Shown here one piece after another: positions 8,199-15,855 of a stretch of DNA of 64,000 bases. Source of the stretch: Limisoma sp963601185. GTDB taxonomy: Bacteria > Bacteroidota > Bacteroidia > Bacteroidales > Muribaculaceae. Position numbers and translations under genes: made by a program. Below the pieces are notes generated by a model, which saw nothing but the letters and a program-made list of their open reading frames with translations, was not told the DNA's origin and made no database searches. The first letter of the stretch is position 1, and each line of letters opens with the position of its first letter. The stretch lies in the NCBI GenBank assembly GCA_963601185.1, contig CAVCEE010000005.1:72735-136734 (forward strand), given 5' to 3'.

Positions 8199-9650
8199 AT
8201 GGATGATTCACAGGATAAAGACCTGGAGAAAAAACGCATTTTCAAGCCTTTGGCAAGTGAGCCGCGTGGCAAACTGAACTGCTACGACTGGCTCGGTGAC
8301 GTGCCCGGCGAGAAGAATGTGTTTGATATGGTCGAGGTACAGTTTAAAAACACCCGCAAGGGCTACTATCGCAACAGTATGAACCTGCCGTTGAAGATTG
8401 GCGATATGGTGGCTGTTGAGGCGAGTCCGGGTCACGACATCGGTCGCGTGTCGCTTGTCGGCAAGTTGGTGGCTTTGCAGATCAAGAAAGCCAACCTTCG
8501 CCCAGATGTAGAGATTAAGCGAGTGTTCCGTAAGGCGAAAGCCTCCGATTTGGAGAAGTTTGAGGCAGCCAAGGCGCGCGAATATGAGACGATGATTCGC
8601 TCGCGCCAGATTGCCAAGGACCTGAACTTGAACATGAAGATTGGCGACGTCGAATACCAAGGCGACGGAAATAAGGCCATCTTTTACTATATTGCCGATG
8701 AGCGCGTGGACTTCCGCCAACTCATCAAGGTGCTTGCCGACGCATTCCGCGTGAGAATCGAGATGAAGCAGATTGGCGCGCGTCAGGAAGCCGGCCGCAT
8801 TGGCGGTATCGGCCCTTGCGGACGACCATTGTGCTGCTCCAGTTGGATGACCAATTTCGTGTCGGTGGCAACAAGTGCCGCACGCTATCAGGATATCTCG
8901 CTCAACCCCCAGAAACTGGCAGGTCAGTGTGCTAAACTGAAATGCTGTCTCAATTATGAGGTTGATGCCTATGTGGAGAGTGTCAAACAATTGCCGTCGA
9001 AGGAAATACGTCTTGAAACGAAGGACAACACATACTTCTACTTCAAGGCGGACATTTTCAGCCGGATGCTGACCTATTCCACCGATAAGAATGTGCCAGC
9101 CAACCTTGTCACCATCCCTGCCAAACGGGCGTTTGAGGTTATTGCACTCAATAAGAACGGCGTGAAGCCCGATAACCTTGACGGCAAAGGCAACGAGGAG
9201 AAGGAGCGCAGCGCATTTGGCGACATCCTCGGTCAGGACAGCCTGACACGTTTCGACAAGGCAAAGAAGAAAAAACGCAGAAAAGGCAACCCTAACCAAG
9301 GCGAAGGAAAGGACGGTGCGGAAGGCCGTCAGGAAAACCGTCAGCGAGGCAACGGACGCCGTGGCAATGATGCTCCGCGTCAGCAGCAAGGCGGCGAAGG
9401 CAAGGACGGCGCAGAAAACCGTGCGGAAAACCGCCTGGACAGCCGTCAGCGTCAAGGAGGCAACAATCGTCAGCGCCGTGGCGGCGATAATGGCAACCGT
9501 GGTGGCGACAATGGTAGCCGCCGAGGAGGCAATGGCGGTGAGTCGCGTGGCAATCGACCGCCGCGCCGCGACAACCGCAATGACGGACAACGAGCAAAAG
9601 ACAATGGGAACAAACCAAAATCATCGGAACCGAAGCCAGGTGGCGAATAA
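8199..9650 (+). CDS. ricT: RicT-type PSP1 protein with Gly/Arg-rich tail
   Basis: The 483-residue protein has a PSP1 domain (about 50-260) with the iron-sulfur cysteine signature of RicT/YaaT: CGRPLCC (Cys207, 212, 213) and CAKLKCC (Cys244, 249, 250). In Bacillus, RicT with RicA and RicF steers RNase Y; here ricT directly follows rny. From about residue 350 the protein is a low-complexity tail of Lys, Gly, Arg, Asn and Gln with many RGG/RG pairs, as in RNA-binding disordered regions. I chose the ATG at 8199 because GGAG sits 8 bases before it; an in-frame GTG at 8190 overlaps that site. The last 47 bases overlap gldH in another frame. Confidence 0.88.
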   Translation: MDDSQDKDLEKKRIFKPLASEPRGKLNCYDWLGDVPGEKNVFDMVEVQFKNTRKGYYRNSMNLPLKIGDMVAVEASPGHDIGRVSLVGKLVALQIKKANLRPDVEIKRVFRKAKASDLEKFEAAKAREYETMIRSRQIAKDLNLNMKIGDVEYQGDGNKAIFYYIADERVDFRQLIKVLADAFRVRIEMKQIGARQEAGRIGGIGPCGRPLCCSSWMTNFVSVATSAARYQDISLNPQKLAGQCAKLKCCLNYEVDAYVESVKQLPSKEIRLETKDNTYFYFKADIFSRMLTYSTDKNVPANLVTIPAKRAFEVIALNKNGVKPDNLDGKGNEEKERSAFGDILGQDSLTRFDKAKKKKRRKGNPNQGEGKDGAEGRQENRQRGNGRRGNDAPRQQQGGEGKDGAENRAENRLDSRQRQGGNNRQRRGGDNGNRGGDNGSRRGGNGGESRGNRPPRRDNRNDGQRAKDNGNKPKSSEPKPGGE

Positions 9651-10113
9651 GTTTGCCACAATCCTTCTGGTGGCTTCTTTCGGCCTGCTGACCACAATGT
9701 GTTCGCCGGGCGGAGCGTTCGACAGTGATTTTAAAACAATAGACACCAATGGCTGGTCGAAATCCAGCCCATTGGTGTTTTTACAACCGGACAGCGTGCG
9801 TGGTGTCAAGGTTTACGACATTGCCGTGGACGTTCGCCACGACAACGACTATCCCTACCGCAACCTGTCGCTGGTGATTGACTATCTGTCGGGCCGCAAG
9901 GTGGTGGCTCACGACACTGTCAGCATCGAACTCTGCGACAAATATGGAGACTGGGGCGGCTCGGGCTTGGGCAAGTATTTCCAGAAGCAACAGATTGTGA
10001 AGCGAGGCGTTAGGTTGGGCGACTACGACCGCATTGTGGTGTGGCACAATATGCGGTGCGATAAGGTTACCAATGTGTCCGACATTGGATTGACCTATTT
10101 CAAGGCTGACTGA
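9604..10113 (+). CDS. gldH: GldH-family lipoprotein
   Basis: A 169-residue protein with an N-terminal basic and hydrophobic signal (about 16-33) ending at a cysteine (LLTTMC, a weak lipobox), then a beta-rich domain. The stretch DVRHDNDYPYRNLSLVIDY is the conserved centre of GldH, an outer-membrane-associated lipoprotein first known from gliding motility. It is widely kept in non-gliding Bacteroidetes, where its job is unclear. The start is the ATG at 9604, inside the ricT tail; in-frame codons further upstream only mirror the ricT repeats. The overlap with ricT suggests translational coupling. Confidence 0.8.
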   Translation: MGTNQNHRNRSQVANKFATILLVASFGLLTTMCSPGGAFDSDFKTIDTNGWSKSSPLVFLQPDSVRGVKVYDIAVDVRHDNDYPYRNLSLVIDYLSGRKVVAHDTVSIELCDKYGDWGGSGLGKYFQKQQIVKRGVRLGDYDRIVVWHNMRCDKVTNVSDIGLTYFKAD

Positions 10114-10161
10114 CGAATCCACGCTATTGTTATAACTAAGAAAGAAGATATAAAAGCATAT

Positions 10162-10821
10162 ATGTCAAGCGCAAAAACAGTCAACTGGGCGGAAACCGAC
10201 GCTTTGGCGTTCGATATGGACGGCACTCTTTGGGATGCCGTCGACTCCTATTGTGAAATTTGGAATCGGTGTTTCGTCAGAATCGGATTTCCGCGAGTTG
10301 TGACGCGTCAGGAACTGATTGACTGTATGGGATTGAGTCTGCGCGAGATTCTCCGCCGGCTTGTGGGCGATGACATTCCGTTTTCGCCCGACGATTTCCT
10401 TGCCGATGTGGAGGTGGTGGAGGTAAGGCTGATGCCCCAGATGGGTGGACGCCCTTATCCTGGAGTTGTCGACGGACTGCGGCGCTTGTCGCAAAAATAC
10501 CGCATCTTCCTGCTGAGCAACTGCGGCGCAATGGGTCTCGAGAATTTTATGGACTTTCTCGGCATCCGCGAACTGGTGGAAGAGGCTGTGACCTATGGCG
10601 CAACGCAGCGTGAAAAGGCGGAAAACCTGCGGATGCTTGCGGAAAAGCATAGGTTGCATCAGTTGGTCTATGTGGGCGACACCGATGGCGATTGTCTCCA
10701 AACTCATCTTGCTGGCATGCCTTTTGTATATGCTTCCTATGGATTCGGCAAATGCACGGATGCCGAAATGACAGTCGGCTCGTTCGGCGAACTTGTAGAA
10801 AAATTTGACAACATAAAATAA
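10162..10821 (+). CDS. HAD-family phosphatase
   Basis: A 219-residue hydrolase of the haloacid dehalogenase superfamily. Motif I is FDMDGTLWD with the nucleophile Asp18 and acid Asp20, motif II is FLLSNC (about 117), a conserved Lys lies near residue 153 (QREK), and motif IV is VGDTDGDC (about 172). A helical cap lies between residues 25 and 95, as in phosphoglycolate phosphatase and beta-phosphoglucomutase relatives. The substrate cannot be named. It lies between gldH and a peptidase gene (6-base gap) in the rny run. Confidence 0.85.
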   Translation: MSSAKTVNWAETDALAFDMDGTLWDAVDSYCEIWNRCFVRIGFPRVVTRQELIDCMGLSLREILRRLVGDDIPFSPDDFLADVEVVEVRLMPQMGGRPYPGVVDGLRRLSQKYRIFLLSNCGAMGLENFMDFLGIRELVEEAVTYGATQREKAENLRMLAEKHRLHQLVYVGDTDGDCLQTHLAGMPFVYASYGFGKCTDAEMTVGSFGELVEKFDNIK

Positions 10822-10827
10822 CGGACT

Positions 10828-12003
10828 ATGAATAGAAATATATCTGTTTCGGAATTGAATATGCGCATCCGCAAACTTCAGGAAATGATGGCTAAGGCGG
10901 GATTCGACGCTATCCTTGTCAGCACTAATGCCAACCTCTACTATCTGTCGGGTGGAGTTTTCAGCGGCTATGTCTATATCCCAGCAAGCGGCAACTCGAT
11001 CCAGTTTGTGCGTCGTCCGGTTAACAAGACAGGCGAGGGTATTGTGCATATCCGCAAACCAGAACAGATTCTTGAATATTTGCAGGCTGAGGGGCTGCCG
11101 TTGCCGCAACGCCTTGCTCTGGAACTCGATACAATGTCGTTTTCCGATGCCAAACGGTGTCAGAAGGCTTTCGGTGTAGATACTGTCGACAATGCTTCTC
11201 CGCTGTTGGCTCAGGCACGTTCGGTGAAGTCAGACTTTGAGATTGGCTTGCTCCGCGAGTCGGGCGTGCGCCACTGCAGTTCTTACCGACGCATCTCAGG
11301 ACTTTACCACGAGGGGATGACCGACGTGGAGTTGCAGATTGAGATTGAGCGCATCCTGCGCCTTGACGGATGTATCGGTCTGTTCCGCATCAACGGTCCT
11401 TCAATGGAGATTTTTATGGGCAATATCCTTGCTGGCGACAATGCTGACAATCCGAGTCCTTATGACTTTGCTATGGGCGGCGAGGGACTCGATCCGTCGT
11501 TGCCTGTGGGCTGCAATGCTTCGATAATCCGTCCTGGCAACACGGTGATGATTGACATGAACGGCAATTTCACCGGCTATATGACAGATATGACCCGGTC
11601 GTTTTTTGTAGGCACTCTTGACGAGCACGCCGCCAAAGCCCATCAACTCTCAATCGACATCCACAACGCTCTCCGCTCGTCCATCAAGCCGGGCGTGGAG
11701 GCAAAGGCTGCCTACAACCTTGCCATGGAGATGGTGGAGAAGGAAGGTGAGCAGGACTATTTTATGGGGCATGCGCAGAAGGCAGGTTTTATCGGTCATG
11801 GCGTGGGCATCGAGGTGAACGAGTGGCCAGTGCTGGCTCCGCGCAGCAAGCACGTTTTTGAGAAAGGCAATGTGATTGCCATCGAACCTAAGTTTGTTAT
11901 TCCCGGCGTTGGTGCTGTGGGCATCGAAAACACCTATGTTGTTACCGACAACGGTTTGGATTGCCTTACCCCGATGCCAGAGGAGATTTCGGAACTTTTG
12001 TAA
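10828..12003 (+). CDS. M24 family Xaa-Pro peptidase
   Basis: A 391-residue metallopeptidase of the creatinase/aminopeptidase P fold. A creatinase-type N domain (about 10-140) precedes a pita-bread catalytic domain. The five metal ligands are in place: Asp243 (MIDMNGN), Asp254 (MTDMTRSF), His324 (GHGVGIEVNE), Glu353 (IEPKF) and Glu367 (IENTYVV). Expected to remove residues before proline from peptides in the cytoplasm; no signal peptide. Starts 6 bases after the HAD gene and ends 5 bases before cca. Confidence 0.88.
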   Translation: MNRNISVSELNMRIRKLQEMMAKAGFDAILVSTNANLYYLSGGVFSGYVYIPASGNSIQFVRRPVNKTGEGIVHIRKPEQILEYLQAEGLPLPQRLALELDTMSFSDAKRCQKAFGVDTVDNASPLLAQARSVKSDFEIGLLRESGVRHCSSYRRISGLYHEGMTDVELQIEIERILRLDGCIGLFRINGPSMEIFMGNILAGDNADNPSPYDFAMGGEGLDPSLPVGCNASIIRPGNTVMIDMNGNFTGYMTDMTRSFFVGTLDEHAAKAHQLSIDIHNALRSSIKPGVEAKAAYNLAMEMVEKEGEQDYFMGHAQKAGFIGHGVGIEVNEWPVLAPRSKHVFEKGNVIAIEPKFVIPGVGAVGIENTYVVTDNGLDCLTPMPEEISELL

Positions 12004-12008
12004 TCCTT

Positions 12009-13439
12009 ATGAATCTGAAAGAAAAGATAGACAGAAAGATATTCCACACCGTTGGCGAGGTGGCAGACTCCATAGGGCAGCCTTGCTACATTGTCGGCGG
12101 CTATGTGCGTGACATATTCCTTAACCGTCCGTCGTCCGACATTGATTTTGTTACCGTGGGTGGCGGCATCAAACTTGCAGAGGCTTTGGCAAAACGCCTT
12201 GGCCCGAAAACATCATTGGCGGTGTACCGCAACTACGGTACTGCGCAACTGCGTTACCACGGTCTGGAACTGGAGTTTGTGGGCGCACGCAAGGAGTCGT
12301 ACCACCGCGAGAGCCGTAATCCCATCGTGGAGGACGGCACTCTCGACGACGACCAGAAGCGCCGCGACTTCACTGTGAACGCCTTGGCAATTGCCATCAA
12401 TGCCGACAATTTCGGAGAACTCGTTGACCCGTTCGGCGGACTCGACGATATGGAGAAGCGGATCATCCGCACTCCGCTCGACCCAGACGTGACGTTCTCC
12501 GACGACCCGTTGCGTATGATGCGTGCCGTGAGGTTTGCAACGCAGTTGGACTTCGAAATTCTGCCGGAAACGTTTGAGGCCATAACTCGCAACCGCGGGC
12601 GCATCTCCATCATCTCGCGCGAGCGTATCGCTGTGGAACTGGAGAAAATCGTGCGCTCGCCGCGTCCGTCGAAGGGCTTTATGCTCCTCGAACAGTGCGG
12701 GCTGCTCGAACTCATCTTCCCGGAGTTGCACGCTTTGAAAGGTGTGGAAACAAAGGACGGCCGCGGACACAAGGACAATTTCCTCCACACTATGCAGGTG
12801 CTCGACAACGTGGCTGAGAAGTCGGACAAGGAGTGGCTGCGCTGGGCAGCCGTGCTCCACGACATCGCCAAGCCCGTCACAAAGCAGTATGACCCGCATC
12901 TCGGTTGGACATTCTACAACCATAACTTCATCGGCAAGAAGATGATTCCAGGTATATTCAAACGGATGAAACTGCCGATGAACGAGAAGATGAAGTATGT
13001 GCAGAAACTTGTGGAACTTCACATGCGTCCTATCGCCCTTGTGGAAGATGAGGTGACCGACTCGGCAGTGCGCCGTCTGCTCTTCGATGCCGGCGACGAC
13101 ATCGAGGATTTGATGATTCTCTGCGAGGCCGATATCACCTCCAAGAATCCCGAGAAGGTGAAACGCTTCCTCCACAACTATCAGGAAGTGCGCCGCAAAC
13201 TCGTGGAGATAGAGGAGAAGGACCGCATCCGCAATTTCCAGCCGCCAATCGACGGCGACGAGATTATGCGGCTTTTCGGTATGCAGCCTTGTCGAGAGGT
13301 GGGCGAAATCAAGGAACAGTTGAAAAATGCCATCCTCGACGGCAAGATTCCCAACGAGCGCGAAGCGGCTTTCAAGTTGATGCTTGAGGTAGCGGAGGGT
13401 ATGGGTTTGCACCTTAAAGATGGCGAAAAAGAGGTTTAA
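12009..13439 (+). CDS. cca: tRNA nucleotidyltransferase with HD domain
   Basis: Class II nucleotidyltransferase that adds or repairs the 3' CCA of tRNAs. The 476-residue protein has the signature GGYVRDIFL followed by SDIDFV (about 27-43), the RRDFTVNALA motif (about 118), and a neck region with DPLRMMRAVRF (about 165). A C-terminal HD domain has His284-Asp285 (LHDIAKP). I start at the ATG of MNLKEK, 5 bases after the preceding stop; a longer in-frame start lies inside the previous gene. It is the last gene of the rny run. A polymerase specialised for A-addition is possible, but the length fits a full CCA enzyme. Confidence 0.92.
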   Translation: MNLKEKIDRKIFHTVGEVADSIGQPCYIVGGYVRDIFLNRPSSDIDFVTVGGGIKLAEALAKRLGPKTSLAVYRNYGTAQLRYHGLELEFVGARKESYHRESRNPIVEDGTLDDDQKRRDFTVNALAIAINADNFGELVDPFGGLDDMEKRIIRTPLDPDVTFSDDPLRMMRAVRFATQLDFEILPETFEAITRNRGRISIISRERIAVELEKIVRSPRPSKGFMLLEQCGLLELIFPELHALKGVETKDGRGHKDNFLHTMQVLDNVAEKSDKEWLRWAAVLHDIAKPVTKQYDPHLGWTFYNHNFIGKKMIPGIFKRMKLPMNEKMKYVQKLVELHMRPIALVEDEVTDSAVRRLLFDAGDDIEDLMILCEADITSKNPEKVKRFLHNYQEVRRKLVEIEEKDRIRNFQPPIDGDEIMRLFGMQPCREVGEIKEQLKNAILDGKIPNEREAAFKLMLEVAEGMGLHLKDGEKEV

Positions 13440-13506
13440 ATCCTTATTTTCTACAATTTTAGATAAAAAACGAGATAAAGGTTACGGTTATTTGAAAAAA
13501 AAATGC

Positions 13507-13514
13507 GATATTTG
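13507..13514 (+). promoter_or_regulatory. Probable -7 box of the HU gene
   Basis: GATATTTG followed by C, one base off TAnnTTTG. The leader of about 85 bases before the HU gene contains ACGGTGCCGT inside a longer AGAAAAC / GTTTTCT inverted repeat. Confidence 0.4.
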
Positions 13515-13607
13515 CATTCGCGTTTGAGAAAACACGGTGCCGTAAGGTGGTTTTCTATTCGTAGAAGAAAGAATATCAATCAAATAACTAATTAAATATA
13601 TATAAAA

Positions 13608-13880
13608 ATGACTAAAGCAGATATCGTAAATGAAATTTCGAAATCTACAGGTGTAGAAAAGGCTGCCGTTCTTGAGACAGTTGAGAAATTCATGGAGGTG
13701 GTGAAGGACTCGTTGGCTAACGGCGAAAACGTTTATCTCCGTGGTTTCGGTAGTTTCATCGTAAAGGTACGCTCTGAAAAGACTGCAAGAAACATTTCCA
13801 AAAATACGACAATCATCATTCCGGAGCACAAAATCCCGGCTTTCAAACCGGCAAAAGTGTTTATGGAAGAGGTTAAATAA
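13608..13880 (+). CDS. HU-family DNA-binding protein
   Basis: A 90-residue histone-like protein that bends and compacts DNA. The HU/IHF plan is complete: two N-terminal helices (MTKADIVNEISKSTGVEKAA), the GENVYLRGFGSFIV strand-turn, the flexible arm, and the closing KIPAFKPAK motif. It has its own leader and is followed after 34 bases by the tiny basic protein at 13915 and a terminator. Confidence 0.93.
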   Translation: MTKADIVNEISKSTGVEKAAVLETVEKFMEVVKDSLANGENVYLRGFGSFIVKVRSEKTARNISKNTTIIIPEHKIPAFKPAKVFMEEVK

Positions 13881-13914
13881 TAACTAATAGTTTAATCCTT
13901 TAATTTATACAACT

Positions 13915-14004
13915 ATGCCAAGCGGAAAGAAAAGAAAAGGCCACAAGATGGCTACTCACAAGCGTAAAAAAAGACTGAGAAAGAATCGTCATAAGAAGAA
14001 ATAA
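13915..14004 (+). CDS. 29-residue basic ribosome-type protein (COX24/mS38-like)
   Basis: The frame 13915-14004 encodes 29 residues, with Lys, Arg and His at over half the positions: MPSGKKRKGHKMATHKRKKR, then LRKNRHKKK. It closely resembles the AURKAIP1/COX24 domain peptides of Bacteroidetes, related to mitochondrial small-subunit protein mS38 and to bS22 of actinobacteria; these bind rRNA in the small subunit. The order HU, this peptide, RNase E/G agrees with what I remember of Bacteroidetes genomes. A strong terminator follows. The coding call rests on near-perfect family resemblance. Confidence 0.85.
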   Translation: MPSGKKRKGHKMATHKRKKRLRKNRHKKK

Positions 14005-14038
14005 TCTGGAATTTAACCGAATTTCATGGATTTTTACC

Positions 14039-14096
14039 ACAAGAACAAACCTGATTCTCCTTTAGCGGACTCTTCAGTTTGTTCTTGTGTCTTTTT
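14039..14096 (+). terminator. Terminator between the basic peptide and RNase E/G
   Basis: Long stem ACAAGAACAAAC (14039-14050) with GTTTGTTCTTGT (14077-14088), extended by CTGA/TCAG, followed by CTTTTT. Confidence 0.85.
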
Positions 14097-14131
14097 AAGA
14101 CTATTCTAAGTATTGACTTTAAAATCGAACA

Positions 14132-15760
14132 ATGAGAAGTGAACTGGTAGTTGATGTTCAGCCACAAGAGATATCCATCGCCCTTTTGGAGGATGGACGC
14201 TTGATGTCGCTCCAAAAGGAAGCGCGTAACATCAAGTTTGCCGTTGGCGACATCTATTACGGTCGGATAAAGAAGTTGATGCCCGGACTCAATGCAGCCT
14301 TTGTCGACATTGGCTCGGAGAAGGAGGCATTCCTGCACTATCTCGACCTCGGTTCTCAGTTTTCGAGTTTTAATACTTTCATTCAAAGCGCTATTGCCGA
14401 GCCGCAGAAGGCTCCGCAACTTTCAAAATTCAAACTGTTGCCCGACATCGACAAGCAGGGCAGCATTGCCAACACCCTGACAGTGGGGCAGCACATCATT
14501 TTCCAAGTGTCGAAAGAGCCGATTTCCACCAAAGGCCCACGACTCACCACCGAGTTGTCGTTCACAGGCCGCTTTATGGTGCTGATACCTTTCTCCAACA
14601 AGGTTTCTATCTCGCAGAAAATCAAATCGACCGAGGAAAAACTGCGTCTGCGTCAACTCATCGAGAGCATCAAGCCGAAGAATTTCGGCGTGATTGTGCG
14701 CACCTCGGCAGAGAACAAAAGGGTGGCGGAACTCAACAACGAAATGAACACCCTGATGCGGTGCTGGGAAGAGACGATGGAGAAATTGCAGAAGTCGGAA
14801 TCCCCGGCGCTCCTCCACGAGGAGGACAGCCGTGCCGTAGGCATCATCCGCGACGTGTTCAGTCCGTCGTTTGAAAACATATTTGTGAACGATGCGGAAA
14901 TCTACTCTCAGATTTACAACTATGTGAGCCTTATCGCTCCGGAGAGAAAGGAAGCCGTCAAACTCTATGCCAAGGACGAGCCGATTTTTGATTTCTACAA
15001 CATCACAAAGCAGATAAAGTCGTCGTTCGGCAAGGCAGTGTCGTTCAAGTCGGGTGCCTACATCATCATCGAGCACACCGAGGCGCTGCACGTTATCGAC
15101 GTGAACTCAGGCAACCGCAACCGCAATGTCGAGAATCAGGAAGAAAACGCCCTCGATGTCAATCTCCGTGCTGCCGACGAGATTGCTCGCCAGTTGCGAC
15201 TGCGCGATATGGGCGGAATCATCGTGATTGACTTTATCGACATGGCAACTGCCGAGCACCGGCAGAAACTCTACGACCACATGCGAGAGGTGATGAACAA
15301 CGACCGCGCTCGCCACAACATCTTGCCGTTGAGCAAGTTCGGACTGATGCAAATTACGCGTCAGCGTGTGCGTGCCGCCCTCGACATTGAGACTCTGGAG
15401 AGTTGCCCGTCGTGCTACGGCAAGGGATTGGTGCAACCGTCAATCCTCTTCACCGACCGTCTGCATGAAAAGATTGACTATGTGGTCAACACACTCAATA
15501 AACAGGATTTCATACTTTATGTGCATCCTTATGTTTATGCCTACATCAAGCAAGGCTTCTTTAAGTCGATTTACCGCAGTTGGAGAAGTGAATACGGCAA
15601 AAAATTTAAGGTCGTGGCAAACCAGGCGCTGGCTTTCCTTGAATACAAGTTCATCGACAGCGATCGCAAGGAGATTGACGTGACCGACAACAAGGACTCA
15701 GGCAAAAGTTCCGACGAAAAGAAAGCAAGCAAGAGCAAGCGCGCTTCAAAAGAAGGTTAA
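14132..15760 (+). CDS. rng: Ribonuclease E/G family protein
   Basis: Endoribonuclease acting in rRNA maturation and mRNA turnover. The 542-residue protein has an S1-like RNA-binding region near the N-terminus (GDIYYGRIKKLMPGLNAAFV, about 37-60). The catalytic core has the metal aspartates Asp323 (DVNSGNR) and Asp367 (VIDFIDM), and the zinc-link cysteines CPSC are near 428-431. There is no long C-terminal scaffold as in E. coli RNase E, so RNase G is the better name. The last 30 residues are Lys/Ser-rich. It is transcribed separately from the HU pair because a terminator intervenes. Confidence 0.92.
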   Translation: MRSELVVDVQPQEISIALLEDGRLMSLQKEARNIKFAVGDIYYGRIKKLMPGLNAAFVDIGSEKEAFLHYLDLGSQFSSFNTFIQSAIAEPQKAPQLSKFKLLPDIDKQGSIANTLTVGQHIIFQVSKEPISTKGPRLTTELSFTGRFMVLIPFSNKVSISQKIKSTEEKLRLRQLIESIKPKNFGVIVRTSAENKRVAELNNEMNTLMRCWEETMEKLQKSESPALLHEEDSRAVGIIRDVFSPSFENIFVNDAEIYSQIYNYVSLIAPERKEAVKLYAKDEPIFDFYNITKQIKSSFGKAVSFKSGAYIIIEHTEALHVIDVNSGNRNRNVENQEENALDVNLRAADEIARQLRLRDMGGIIVIDFIDMATAEHRQKLYDHMREVMNNDRARHNILPLSKFGLMQITRQRVRAALDIETLESCPSCYGKGLVQPSILFTDRLHEKIDYVVNTLNKQDFILYVHPYVYAYIKQGFFKSIYRSWRSEYGKKFKVVANQALAFLEYKFIDSDRKEIDVTDNKDSGKSSDEKKASKSKRASKEG

Positions 15761-15784
15761 GAAAACTCTTGAAAAAGAACCGGA

Positions 15785-15810
15785 GGGTCGCCGTTGCGCG
15801 ACCCTTTTTT
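15785..15810 (+). terminator. Terminator after rng
   Basis: GGGTCGC, a short loop, GCGCGACCC, then TTTTTT. Confidence 0.9.
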
Positions 15811-15847
15811 GTTGTCAGCCGTCGCTGCCGTTTCGTGGAATTTTTTT

Positions 15848-15855
15848 TAAATTTG
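15848..15855 (+). promoter_or_regulatory. -7 box overlapping the flippase start
   Basis: TAAATTTG, whose last G is also the first base of the GTG used as start in the longest frame. If this promoter is used, transcription would begin a few bases inside that frame. Confidence 0.45.

Noticed and set aside
8208..9590. Open frame of 460 codons on the minus strand, opposite ricT
   Set aside because: It mirrors ricT codon for codon; the predicted protein is compositionally odd and has no family features, while ricT has clear cysteine motifs.
9300..9600. Tandem-like GGC/CGT repeats
   Set aside because: They are the codons of the Gly/Arg tail of RicT, not an independent repeat.
12213..13412. Open frame of 399 codons opposite cca
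   Set aside because: Antisense shadow of a well-supported gene; no start context or recognisable domain.
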